Assembly (NCBI GenBank): GCA_040290295.1
Contig: PSMW01000014.1
Location: 1-64,000 of the forward strand
DNA length: 64,000 nucleotides
Direction: 5' to 3'
From: CAADGV01 sp040290295
Lineage (GTDB): Bacteria > Bacteroidota > Ignavibacteria > UBA10030 > UBA6906
Each line of letters starts with the position of its first letter. Position 1 is the first letter of the stretch. This document shows, piece by piece, positions 46,757-57,000 of this stretch. The notes under the pieces were generated by a model. The model was not told the origin of the DNA and did no database searches. It was given only the letters and a program-made list of their open reading frames with translations. The translations under genes and the position numbers were made by a program.

Positions 46757-47812
46757 TCATGAACGTCTCCGACGCTGAGCGAGTGCGCGCTCGACTGCAG
46801 CGAACACGTCATGCACGTGCAGTAGCTTCATGCACGCCATATATTCGTCTCCCTCTCTGTTGCATACATTGAGATGACAGGGATGGCACGGTACGTCGCG
46901 TCGCAGCGCTGTGTGTCCTTCTGCCGATGCGTACACAAACCAAATGTTGTCCTCACCGGGCCCGAAGATACCGACAGTCGGCACGCCGACTGCCGCGGCG
47001 ATGTGCATTGTGCCGTTGTCGTTTGCAACGTACGCCGAGCATTGTGCAATCACTGCGGCAAGTTGGCGCAAGGGGAGATTGCGCACGACTTTTGCGTTCA
47101 CGAAAGAGTGCTTGAGCATTGCGCTGACGGTTTCATCGTCGTTCGGTCCGGCGGTGATGATGATCTGTGCGTTCAATTTGGCTGCGAGCATGTCCGCGAG
47201 CGCGCCGAAGCGTTGGGGCAACCAACGCTTGGCGGGCCACGTCGCTCCGGGATGAATCCCCACGATGGGTCGAGACATGTCGAGCGGAGCGTGTTCGTAG
47301 TCCAACCATTGCAAATAGATACGTGCATCGCGCCGTTCTTCCTCCCGCAAGAAAAGTTCCGGCCGCGCGGCCGTCGGCTCGATCCCCACAGCGCGAAGGA
47401 ATTGGTTGTGAAATGCAATTGCCGTCTTCGGCTTGCCGTCGTCATGCACCTGTACGGTGTACAGCTTTCCTCGTCCTGGACGGGCTATTCCGACACGCAC
47501 GCTCGCTCCGCTTGCCCACACCAACAATGCGCTGCGGGGGTTATTAAAGAGATCGATCGCCAGATCGAATCGCCGTTGCCGGAGTTGCCATAGCACGCGC
47601 GGTTGCTCGAGGAAGGTTGGTCGGGACATGTCGAACGGAATGATCTCATCCAAGCAAGGATGATGTTCGAGAAGCGAGACGGCGTTCTTCTCACCCAAGT
47701 ACGCAATGTATGCGCTCGGGAATGCGTTGCGAACAGAACGGATGATCGGCGTGGTCAGTACTACATCACCGATGAACTTGAGGCGAGTCAGGAGAATGCG
47801 CGAGAAAGGCAT
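46757..47812 (-). CDS. Glycosyltransferase family 9 (heptosyltransferase-like)
   Basis: A 351-residue GT9 enzyme. It begins ILLTRLKFIGDVVLTTPIIRSV. The nucleotide-heptose site contains GIHPGATWPAKRWLPQRF and VANDNGTMHIAAAVGVPTVGIFGPG. A late Cys cluster reads CHPCHLNVCNREGDEYMACM. It is the third GT9 gene in the window, though about 30 kb from the other two. It most likely acts in LPS core assembly. ATG 47812 is the first Met of the conserved region. Confidence 0.87.
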   Translation of the reverse strand: MPFSRILLTRLKFIGDVVLTTPIIRSVRNAFPSAYIAYLGEKNAVSLLEHHPCLDEIIPFDMSRPTFLEQPRVLWQLRQRRFDLAIDLFNNPRSALLVWASGASVRVGIARPGRGKLYTVQVHDDGKPKTAIAFHNQFLRAVGIEPTAARPELFLREEERRDARIYLQWLDYEHAPLDMSRPIVGIHPGATWPAKRWLPQRFGALADMLAAKLNAQIIITAGPNDDETVSAMLKHSFVNAKVVRNLPLRQLAAVIAQCSAYVANDNGTMHIAAAVGVPTVGIFGPGEDNIWFVYASAEGHTALRRDVPCHPCHLNVCNREGDEYMACMKLLHVHDVFAAVERALAQRRRRS

Positions 47813-47819
47813 AACACTA

Positions 47820-48394
47820 TCAAGGTCCCGAAAACCAGTAGCCCATTTTCTGCCAACAGTAAGCAAAGGAGGGTGAATGCCGTTCTGCTCGTTGTGGGCT
47901 AAAACTCTTTGCCATTTCGATGGCGAACGCGATCTTGTTGAACGAACTCATATATTGGCGCCTCCAGATTTGCCCTAACTCGCGCTGTGCGTTGAGCGTG
48001 CCGGTATCTTGAGGAGCCTTGTACGCCGCTTTGGGGAGCACACGGTTGATAGCTTGATCATCGGCAAGGAACCACGCCTCGAGTTCCTTGACCGCAACAC
48101 AGATGAAGACCTCTCGGTCAGGGAGTGGTTTGCGTACTTCGTGAAGGATGCTTGTGTCGAACAAGTGGAACACTTCTGTGACACACACGGGGCTTCGTCG
48201 GCATCAACGATGAGGTATGTCGCTGCGTAATGTGCGCCTCGGAAACTTTCGACCAGCAAGGGAGCTTGTCGAATAAGACGCGTCTTGTTTTGCATGTTCC
48301 GAATATCGAATCGTACTCGGGGGAAGTATGTTACAAGCACTTTTTGCCAAAACGCTCGATCCGATGGACCTTCGACGCCGACACCAATGGTCAT
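47820..48394 (-). pseudogene. DUF4276/TOPRIM-like partner of the AAA ATPase, frameshifted
   Basis: A protein of about 190 residues when two frames are joined. It begins TIGVGVEGPSDRAFWQKVL, with the first acidic residue of a TOPRIM-like fold, and continues to YLIVDADEAPC, giving the DxD. The frame then shifts to EVFHLFDTSILHEV, continuing through CVAVKELEAWFLADDQAINRVLP. The shift falls in a slippery tract, (AC)4 next to GGGG on the plus strand (48181-48192). Losing two bases or gaining one restores it. An ideal AGGAGG RBS lies just before ATG 48394, 26 bases after the ATPase stop, so the pair is an operon. The predicted role is the nuclease or effector half of the pair. Confidence 0.7.
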
Positions 48395-48420
48395 GGGATA
48401 CCTCCTAATGTTCCTTGTAC

Positions 48421-49611
48421 CTAGATCTCGCCCAGGCGGAAATGCTTGCGAAAAGTTTGCACCTCCTCAATGTCACTGGCACGACGTACCTTTGTGAACC
48501 CATCTAGTTTGTCACGAAGATGTACTTCCTCTGGTTGAAGATGGTCCAAGAAGGCAGAATTGTGAGTCGTAGCAAGAATCTGTTTCGTTGCCGAAGCTGT
48601 ACGGAGAATACTTATGACATGTTCGGCAAGATGCGGATGGAGTCCGTTTTCCGGCTCCTCTACGGCGAGCAGCGCATCTTCGTTCCCTTTGCGCAATGCA
48701 AACACCAACAAGGTTAAGAGCCGTATGGTGCCGTCGGAAATGGAATCGGGACCGATAGCACCCTTGATCTTCTCTTCGACAACCTGAAATGTCCTCTTGC
48801 CCTCAATCGGCAGCTGGACAGGTTTGATGCCTTTTAACCCCGGCACCGCTCCCATCAATCCTGAAACAAGCGACTCGATCGTTGTTTTACCATTTTCATG
48901 TTCGATCTTATGGAGCACCACACCCAAGTTCTCTCCATGACGTCCGATGTCCGCGTCAGGTGTCTCCTTGAACGGGAGGCGCGCCCATTCGGCACTAATG
49001 TTGTAGAACCGCCAGTGGAGTATCTGCTCACGCAAAAGAACTGCGGGAAGGCTAAACATTGCAACCCCAAGAACCAGTCGGGTCGCTTCCTGACTCGGGA
49101 TTTTCAGGGTCTGTTTCTCTGCCTGCCCTGATTGCGACTGATCGGTGAGAACAACCTCGTTCTTCCTTCGTTCGATGCGATATGGGATAAGATTGCCTTT
49201 TTGATCTCTGACGTCCGCTTGCAGGATTTCGGAAATTACCTCAGGGACTCCCTTATCGGATCGCATATCGAGTGAAAGCTCGTACGAGTAGCTACCGATC
49301 GTGAATCTTCGCCCCTTCCTTCCATGTTGCATTGCCGCGTTCCGAATGCTCATTGTAAAACCAATGCTCATGGGCTTTGGGGATTTGCGCTCTCGAAGGA
49401 TGCGGTTCCGGACTTCAGTGATGCCGCCAAATTCATTTGTTGCAAACTCGGTGCTCACTCTTACAGCGAGCTGTAAAAATCGCAACGCGCTTATGAGGTT
49501 CGATTTGCCGGAGGCATTTGCACCTACAACGAAGTTGAGCGCCCCGAGCTCAATGCGTTGCCCTGGGATGCCGAAACTTTTGAAACCTGCTATGTTCAGT
49601 TGCGTGATCAT
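48421..49611 (-). CDS. OLD/SMC-like AAA ATPase (AAA15/AAA21 type)
   Basis: A 396-residue ABC-type ATPase of the kind found in OLD-family and PARIS-like systems. Walker A is GANASGKS (30-37) after ITQLNIAGFKSFG. The signature-like region is ISDGTIRLLTLLVFAL (291-306), Walker B is LLAVEEPENGLHPH (314-326) and the H-loop His is in TTHNSAFL (about 350). It lacks a fused TOPRIM domain; the next gene supplies one. No housekeeping role is suggested by the neighbours (LPS and cell-wall genes), so a self-contained defence or toxin-like module is plausible. A TATATT box on the coding strand lies just upstream (49627-49632). Confidence 0.85.
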   Translation of the reverse strand: MITQLNIAGFKSFGIPGQRIELGALNFVVGANASGKSNLISALRFLQLAVRVSTEFATNEFGGITEVRNRILRERKSPKPMSIGFTMSIRNAAMQHGRKGRRFTIGSYSYELSLDMRSDKGVPEVISEILQADVRDQKGNLIPYRIERRKNEVVLTDQSQSGQAEKQTLKIPSQEATRLVLGVAMFSLPAVLLREQILHWRFYNISAEWARLPFKETPDADIGRHGENLGVVLHKIEHENGKTTIESLVSGLMGAVPGLKGIKPVQLPIEGKRTFQVVEEKIKGAIGPDSISDGTIRLLTLLVFALRKGNEDALLAVEEPENGLHPHLAEHVISILRTASATKQILATTHNSAFLDHLQPEEVHLRDKLDGFTKVRRASDIEEVQTFRKHFRLGEI

Positions 49612-49692
49612 TTTTGCACTCGTACCAATATACTAAGACGCCCACTCTGTTGCACCACTTCTCACAAGCGCGTGCCGCGTTACATCGATCCT

Positions 49693-51987
49693 TCATTCCC
49701 ATCCCGTCGTCCTTCCTTTCATCCACTCACAGCGTTCGATCCATTCGTTCACGTCCTGCTGCGCGACCTCGGTGGCGACGGCATTGAGCGAACGCCAAAA
49801 CGCGATCTGTGCATCAGCAAATCTTCTCGACCGGAAGAGTGCGTGTCCGATTGTCTTCAAACGGAGCGCTTCGAGCACCGGGTGTGTGGTGTGCAACGGT
49901 TCAAGAACGGTCAGTGCGTCGCTCCAGCGTTTCTGTCGCGCAAGAACCTTCCCCTTGAGATATGCAGGCAGCCACTGTCTCACGGTATCCATGTCCATTG
50001 AATCGAGGAGTGCCACTCGTTCGGAATCCGAAGCCGCCTGTGTGAAGTACCGAAAGAGTGCGTTGCGGTTGGTTGCATCGCGCAGTGCAAGTGCAAGGGA
50101 ACAGACGATGGCTGTCTCGGTCAGTTGTTCGCTGATGTTAGCACGCGCTACGCGGGAGAACAGTTCCTGTGCCGTAGCAGTATCGCCGTTACCCCATTGT
50201 GCCAGACCAACGTGCACCATCAGCGGGAGGTATTGTGCCGGTTGTTGACTGCGTTGCATGAAGGAGTCGAACAGCGCGATCACGCTAGCGTACTCGCCGA
50301 GGCGTACCGCGCTCACAACATATCCGCTCAGCGCGTCGTAGCCTCGACCGTCCTCGAACGACTGCTTGTAGAGTGCCGCTGCCGCACGGTAGTCGCGTCG
50401 GCCGAAGGCTTTCGCCGCCTCCTTGTTTCGCATCGCAACAACACGAGCACATACTTTCTCGAAGATCGGCGGTCGACGAAACAGAACATCCACCGCGTCT
50501 CGATCGTCCCCTCCCACAGGAATCTTGTCGAGAAAGGCATGCCATTCGTCAATCAACGCGTGGAGCGACTTGCCGAACGCTCGTTCGTAATCGTTCGACC
50601 GATATACCTGCATCACGGGTCGCATGCCATAGGTGTCCATCAAATACCGGCAAAACGAACCGGCAAGCACATAACTCACGGACGATGCATGGGCGGCAAA
50701 GCCGGTGAACGACATAAGAGCGGCAATCTCCGGTGCAACGCCGAACCTTCTCATCGCTGCAGCGTACTGATGCAACGTTCGGTTACCCCAATCCCATTCG
50801 ATTGCCATCGCCAACCCCTCGACCAAGCCTGTGCTGAGACTCGCCTTGATAATCGGCAGACCGAAGGGCGCTGCGAGGACGTGTACCAGTTCGTGCTTCA
50901 ACGTTGCGTCGAGGGTCTGCTGTGTGAGGTGAATTTGCCCGCTCCAGGGTTTGGCGATGTTCGTGTTGCCTGCGCCCATCAAACGCTGCTTTACCTCGGC
51001 GGAAGGATAGATGTATGATTCGATGGTTCCTCGAAACGGCATGCGTAACGCGTCGGTGATTTGCTTCAACCGAAATTCGTGTTCTGCTGCAACCCAGCGA
51101 ATCTCATCGTCGCTGTAGGAACTCGCCGCGTAGTAGATACGGAAATGCGGGGTGGTGTAGGCTTTCCCGAGTTGATGTTGGATGAAGCGGCTGCTCGCAT
51201 CCAACCCCAGCTCTCCTCGAAACCACCACACGACGATGATGAGCGTTGCGATGGCGGTTGTGATGAAGACGCGCCGGCCCTGAAGCATCTCTCCCACGAG
51301 CGTCAAGCCTTTCTCCCATGTCGGCACATCGCTGTGCGTAGAGCGCAGCAGAAGCCATGCCATCCACACGAGAGCAGCGGCAAGCATGAGGGTGAACACC
51401 CGGAACAGGATCAGCGGCGGCTGTATGCCGAGCGCTTCATCGTACGTCAGACCGGGGAAGTAGCCGTAGAAAAAATTGTAGGAGAAGATCGCGGGCGTAA
51501 AGTAACCGATGGTAAGTACTTCTATGAATGTTGCCGCGACGAACAGCGTGAACACCGTTTTCGGCCTCCGATAGTGTGCGGTGCAGAACACGCCGAGAGC
51601 CGATGCAAAAAGCGCAGTCACCACCGGTAGCAGCAGGAAGAACCCAACGCCTTCCCCGAGCGAGCAGTTCTTGACGAAGAGCGCGTTCGCGAGCATGACA
51701 CTGAACGGGATGATCAGGAAGAGAAGATTGAGTTGAACCGCGCGGCGAAAAGCACCGAGCGCTTCGCCGGCGTGGTCTTCTTCAGCACGCTTCTCCCGCA
51801 AGAAGCGCCGAACACTGTTGATGGTAGTAAAACCCGCAACAAACGACGTGAGGAGCGCCGTAAGCGCAGAAAATTCGTAGCCCAAGTAATTTGTCAGCGG
51901 CAGTTGTGTGCAGAGGAGAGAAAACGACAGATAGAGGAAGGCCGAAACCACAAGCGGCAATCGGAGTTGGTCATGAGCAAGCATCAT
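49693..51987 (-). CDS. Polytopic membrane gluzincin-type peptidase with TPR-like C-terminus
   Basis: A 764-residue protein. The N-terminal third has about seven hydrophobic helices. Next comes a soluble domain with the zinc motif LKHELVHVLAAP and a downstream Glu in GLVEGLAMAIEWDWG, the Peptidase_MA pattern. The last 280 residues are helical repeats (AFGRRDYRAAAALYKQSFEDG, YLKGKVLARQKRWSDALTVLEPLH) that look like TPRs. The peptidase domain should lie outside the cytoplasm. Substrate unknown. The joining of a membrane bundle, peptidase and TPRs in one chain is uncommon. Confidence 0.75.
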   Translation of the reverse strand: MMLAHDQLRLPLVVSAFLYLSFSLLCTQLPLTNYLGYEFSALTALLTSFVAGFTTINSVRRFLREKRAEEDHAGEALGAFRRAVQLNLLFLIIPFSVMLANALFVKNCSLGEGVGFFLLLPVVTALFASALGVFCTAHYRRPKTVFTLFVAATFIEVLTIGYFTPAIFSYNFFYGYFPGLTYDEALGIQPPLILFRVFTLMLAAALVWMAWLLLRSTHSDVPTWEKGLTLVGEMLQGRRVFITTAIATLIIVVWWFRGELGLDASSRFIQHQLGKAYTTPHFRIYYAASSYSDDEIRWVAAEHEFRLKQITDALRMPFRGTIESYIYPSAEVKQRLMGAGNTNIAKPWSGQIHLTQQTLDATLKHELVHVLAAPFGLPIIKASLSTGLVEGLAMAIEWDWGNRTLHQYAAAMRRFGVAPEIAALMSFTGFAAHASSVSYVLAGSFCRYLMDTYGMRPVMQVYRSNDYERAFGKSLHALIDEWHAFLDKIPVGGDDRDAVDVLFRRPPIFEKVCARVVAMRNKEAAKAFGRRDYRAAAALYKQSFEDGRGYDALSGYVVSAVRLGEYASVIALFDSFMQRSQQPAQYLPLMVHVGLAQWGNGDTATAQELFSRVARANISEQLTETAIVCSLALALRDATNRNALFRYFTQAASDSERVALLDSMDMDTVRQWLPAYLKGKVLARQKRWSDALTVLEPLHTTHPVLEALRLKTIGHALFRSRRFADAQIAFWRSLNAVATEVAQQDVNEWIERCEWMKGRTTGWE

Positions 51988-52053
51988 CGGGCAACTCTTG
52001 TGGCATGCTGAAGTTCACGAGGTTCCAACAAAAGTCCGGTGGCCGTGTCAAGC

Positions 52054-53320
52054 TCAATACTCGTTACCCGCCACACGCTCGATGTCGGCGCCGAGCGCGC
52101 GCAGTTTCTTCTCGATGGCTTCATAGCCGCGGTCTAAGTGATACACGCGCAGCACTTCGGTCGTTCCTTCGGCAACGAGTCCGGCAAGAATCAGCGACGC
52201 AGAGGCTCGCAAGTCAGTGGACATGACTTTCGCTCCGGTCAGGTGCCGGACGCCGCGCACGATCGCAGCGTTTTCTTTCATCTCGATGTCTGCTCCCAGC
52301 CGTTGGAGTTCGGGCACATGCTTGAAGCGGTCGAGATAGATGGTATCAGTAACGATCGATGCCCCATCGGCGATGGTCATGAGTGCGATCCACTGCGCCT
52401 GCATGTCGGTGGGAAATCCCGGATAGATCACAGCGGTCGCGTCGACAGGTCGAAGGGTGGAAGGTGCTTCGAGCGCCACGGATGTTGTGCCGACCGTGAG
52501 TGTACAGCCGGCGTCTTCCAACTTCGCCAATACGGCGGAGAGGTGTTCGGGGTTCACGCGTTCGATCGTAATGTGCCCGCCGGTGATAGCGCCGGCCATG
52601 AGAAACGTTCCTGCCTCGATGCGATCGGGAATGGTCTCGACATCGGCAGGGTGAANNNNNNNNNNCAACGCCTTCGATCACCAGCCGGTTCGTCCCGATG
52701 CCGTGGATGGACGCTCCCATCTTGACGAGAAACTCCGCCAACGCGGTGATCTCTGGTTCGATGGCGGCGTTGGTGATCACCGTGGTGCCTTTCGCCAGCA
52801 CAGCCGCCATCATCACGTTGCCCGTTGCGCCGACACTGGAAATATCGAAGTGGATGTGTGTGCCCTTCAATCTCCGTGCACGAGCGACGATGTAGCCGTA
52901 TTCGATGTGGATATCGGCGCCGAGCTTGCGCATGCCTTCGATGTGAAGATTGACGGGACGCGGTCCCCATGCACAACCGCCGGGAAGCGACACCTTTGCC
53001 ATTCCGTAACGACCGAGCAGCGGGCCTAAGACATAGATCGACGCGCGCATCTTCTTGACATGCTCGTACGGCGCTTCGTACTTGTTGACGCCGCGCGTGT
53101 TCATCGTGAGCACGTGATTGTGGAAGTCGATGGTCACGCCCATCGTTCTCAGAAGACTGGACATTGTTGCCACGTCGCGCAGATCGGGTGTATTGGAGAG
53201 CCGAAACGTGCCACTGGCGAGCAGGGCGGCAGGCATCAGTGCAAGCGTCGCGTTCTTTGCACCACTGACAGTGACGCTGCCGCGTAATCGCTTCCCTCCG
53301 TGAATGATGAACTTGTCCAA
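52054..53320 (-). CDS. murA: UDP-N-acetylglucosamine 1-carboxyvinyltransferase (with assembly gap)
   Basis: MurA, the first committed enzyme of peptidoglycan synthesis, split by a 10-N gap (52656-52665). Visible motifs are VSGAKNATLALMPAALLA with the catalytic Lys-Asn, SLPGGCAWGPRPVNLHIEGM with the fosfomycin-target Cys, and HPADVETIPDRIEAGTF, DMQAQWIALM and STDLRASASLILAGLVAEG after the gap. The N-run puts the halves out of frame by one, so its length is wrong; six missing bases would restore the usual GVxxLHPAD reading. The start appears to be TTG 53320 behind an AAGGGG RBS. Without the gap the protein would be about 420 residues, normal for the family. Confidence 0.93.
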
Positions 53321-53463
53321 CCGTTGAGCCCCTTTGTCCGATGCTTGGGTTCGCCGAATGATAAAGCAATTTCACGAAAAGGTGAGGGAAAATCAATCTC
53401 GGTTGGAGGGTCGAGTGTTGCGTTGAGATTTTCATCATCGCGGTCGGTCTTTCCAAGAGTTGA

Positions 53464-53883
53464 CAAATCCGGTCCTCGAAACTTCCTCGGTCGGATCTGG
53501 TGCGGTTGGATGTGCCTGGCGCCGTCGTTGACGAATCGTTATTCACGAGTGAAGCAACGCCGGTGGAGAAGGCTGTCGGTGCGCGGGTCGTTGCATCGTC
53601 GTTGAACATGAACGGCATCCTTCAGGTAGAAGCAACCCGCATCGTCAAGCAGAATCTCGCATGGGCATTCCTCTACAACAGTATCGGCATCAGACTTGCC
53701 GTTGCGGGGATGCTCAATCCATTCATGGCAGCGATCGCCATGCTCGCATCGAGCATCTCCGTCGTGCTCAACTCTATGCGTTTGAGTTATCCCAAAGGCT
53801 TGCTGAGGCAACGTGTAGTGGAAATTCTTTCCCCATGGATCGAACGCGAGCCGACCGACACGCTGGAAGTTCCTGCGTCATAG
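53464..53883 (+). pseudogene. Internally deleted heavy-metal P-type ATPase remnant
   Basis: The frame first encodes part of a P-type ATPase actuator domain: LVRLDVPGAVVDESLFTSEATPVEK through GARVVASSLNMNGILQVEATRI. The TGE loop reads TSE. It then passes directly into the C-terminal membrane segment VKQNLAWAFLYNSIGI, followed by NPFMAAIAMLASSISVVLNSMRL, as in CopA/CtpA pumps. The phosphorylation (DKTGT) and nucleotide-binding domains are missing, as is everything before the actuator domain. The deletion kept the frame. It cannot be an active pump. Frame open from 53464 with no convincing start. Confidence 0.8.
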
Positions 53884-54016
53884 CTGTCGCTTGGTGTTCG
53901 ACCCTCCAAGCCGCACCCTGCCAAAATATTCTCTCACTCACGCTCTCGTCGTCTGAAGTTGCTTCACGACCGCCCTTCCAAGAAATGGCTTGACATTGCA
54001 CTCGTGATTGAGTAAG

Positions 54017-57000
54017 ATGCTGCACAGTTCTTTCGATTCTACCATCTCCCACAATCCAGCCGGAGGTTCCTCCTTGGCCGCTCCTGTTCAACCCACCGTC
54101 CCGTCGCCGACGCCGGCATGCCGGTTCTCGCAGGAAGTTCGTCTCGCTGTCGTGATGTATGGCGGGGTGTCTTTGGCGATCTACATCAATGGCATTGCGC
54201 AGGAGTTGTATCATCTCGTGCGTGCGACCGCGCCCTCCGATCCCGAGAATCCCGACCAGCCTTTTCTCCTCGATGCCGAGTTGAGCGGCACCGAACGCGT
54301 GTACCGAATGCTCGGTCGCATGCTCACGGGCCATCAGGCGCCAAAACAAGATGTGCAGCCGAGCGATCCGATTCGGACGCGGTTCGTTATCGATGTGCTT
54401 TCGGGAACATCCGCCGGCGGTATCAATGCAATCTTCTTGGCAAAGGCACTCGCCAACTGCCAGCCGATGGACGGGTTGAAACAGTTGTGGGTCGAAGAAG
54501 GCGACATCGCTTTGTTGTTGAACGATAAGTACTCTGTGAAGAACGAATCGCTCCTTTCGCTCGAGTCGCCACCCACGTCGTTGCTCAATAGCAAGCGCAT
54601 GTATCTGAAGCTGCTGAGAGCGTTCGACGCAATGGAAACGGGCGCGCCGCCCACACGCTCGCCGTTCGCTGACGAGTTTGATCTGTTCGTGACGACGACG
54701 GATATCGACGGCGTAACAGTGCCGCTCCGCCTTGCCGACGACATCGTGTACGAACGCCGCCATAAGAATGTGTTTCACTTCCGCTACTACGCTACGGAAC
54801 ATGGAGACCCGAGCCGTATTGATTTTGCACTCGCAGCGGGCACGGGAGGCCGTTTCGTGCGAAACGATTTTCTACGTGAGTTCAATCCGTTTCTTGCCTT
54901 CGCTGCTCGATGTACCTCTTCCTTCCCGTTCGCGTTCGAGCCGATGCAACTGCGCGATATCGACGAGTTCGTTCGACGCATCCCGCCGTACAACAAGAGC
55001 AACCTTTCCTCGCACAGTCCGCTCTGGGAACGCTTCATCGAGTACTATCGCTCGGTGCAAAGCGCAACGAGCATATCCTTCCCGTCGCGCTCGTTCGGTG
55101 ATGGAGGCTACCTCGACAACAAACCGTTCAGCTACGCGATCGATGCGCTGATGGAACGCCAAGCGAATCTTCCGGTCGATCGCAAGCTGATCTATATCGA
55201 ACCGGCGCCCCAACATCCGGAAGATTTGCCCGAGCGAGCGCCGCGCCCTGATGCACTCGAGAATATCGGCGCCGCGGTGCTCACGCTTCCTCGGTACGAG
55301 ACCATCCTCGAAGATCTCCAGCGCGTCTTGCAACGCAACGAATTGGTCGAACGGGTTCTTCGCATCACGCGCGGCATCGAGGATGATGTCAACGCCGTCA
55401 AGGGACTTCGGAGCGCGCCGAAGAAGGGCCTCGAGTGGGCGAATCAAGATTTGAAAGAGATGATCCGCCAAAAAGGGATGGGCTATGGCGGCTACCAGCG
55501 CTTGAAGGTTGGCGCCGTGACGGACGAGCTTGCTCAATTGATTGCTCGCGCTGCGGGACTCGACGAGAACTCCGATCATCTTCTCGGTATCCGATACCTC
55601 GTTCGTGCCTGGCGCAGCAAGAACTATCGCGTGTACTTCGATCCCGCTCGTCCCAAAGCAGAGCAGCTTACCGAAAACCGATTCCTGTTGGATTTCGATT
55701 TGGGATACCGTATCCGGCGCGTCACGTTCGTTCAAGGCCGACTGGATGTGCTCTACGGAGGAGGGCCCGCCGCGGAAAGCATCCTTAAGAGTATCGGCGT
55801 CGCGTTCGATCTTACGGGGGAGGACGCGGCAGCATTCCGCGAAGAGTTGATCACAGCTCGGCGTGCACTCAACCAAGCGTTTTCTCTCCTCAACGCCGCG
55901 CGGCGTGCCTTGTTCGCACGGCTCGACAAGAATCCGTTAGCTCCGTTCGTCGCAGCAATCGGCATTGCTCCCGATGACCTCGAACGCATACTCAGAGTCA
56001 GCGAAGGGGAGCGCCTAACACAAGCCCGAGCCTTGATCGCGCGGGGAGAGGTCGAGCAACGGTTGAAAGACCTTGCAGAAGCATTGGCGGCGTACATTCT
56101 GCGCGTCACGAGTGAAGCAGGACGCCTGTGCACAGAAGCACTGAAGCCGGCAAAGAATGAAAAGAGCAAAGCGCGGCAAACCGCGCGTGAATGTGTTTGG
56201 CATTACTACCATTACTACGACGACTACGATCTGATCACGTTCCCCGCTCTCTACAGCACCGCTGCAGGCGAGTTAGACACCGTCGAAGTTGTTCGCATCA
56301 GTCCTGAAGATGCACGCAGCCTGATCGACGAACGCAGCGAACGTCGCAAGCCCAATGGCCGCACGAAACTTGCGGGCACGGCGATGGCAAATTTCGGCGC
56401 GTTTCTCGACACACTCTGGCGCAAGAACGACATCCTCTGGGGCCGACTCGACGGCGCCGAACGCATCATCGCAGCGTTGCTGCCCGGCGACGATGTCCGT
56501 GACATTCGCTCTCAGCTTATTGCTCAGGCACATACGGCAATCCTCGAAGAGGACTTGCAGGTTCAAGATCGCCTCGAGATTTGCGGCGTGCTCTCGGATA
56601 TCATCGCACGATCCTCTGCCGGCACGCAGACCGAGGAATCGCTCCGCGCCATCCTCGAGGAAGCGTACGGCGATTCGCTCGACACAAAAATGCAGGCAGT
56701 CTTCCGCCTGCTTCTGAGCGAGGAACATCTTTTAGACTACTTCCGTAAGGGGTACAGCGTCAACCGCAAGCCCGATCCCGCTGCCCTGCTGAAGGTTGCT
56801 TCACGCGCAACGCGGATCATCGGGTCGATCCTCGAAGGTCTTTCCGAGAAACGCGGCGTGAATACAAGTCCGGCTGCATGGGTCGCTCGCGTGGGTCACG
56901 TTCTCTGGAGTTTGGTCATTGTCGCCGTGCCGGGAAGCCTGCTGAACCTGGTGTTTCGTCACTGGCGGAAAGTTCTCTATACCTTCGAGGTGCTGCTGGT

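Noticed and set aside
53990..54018. TTGACA, 17 bases, TAAGAT: a textbook sigma-70-like promoter before the patatin gene
   Set aside because: The -10 would overlap the ATG at 54017, so transcription would begin inside the gene; this phylum also often uses different promoter elements. Probably coincidence.
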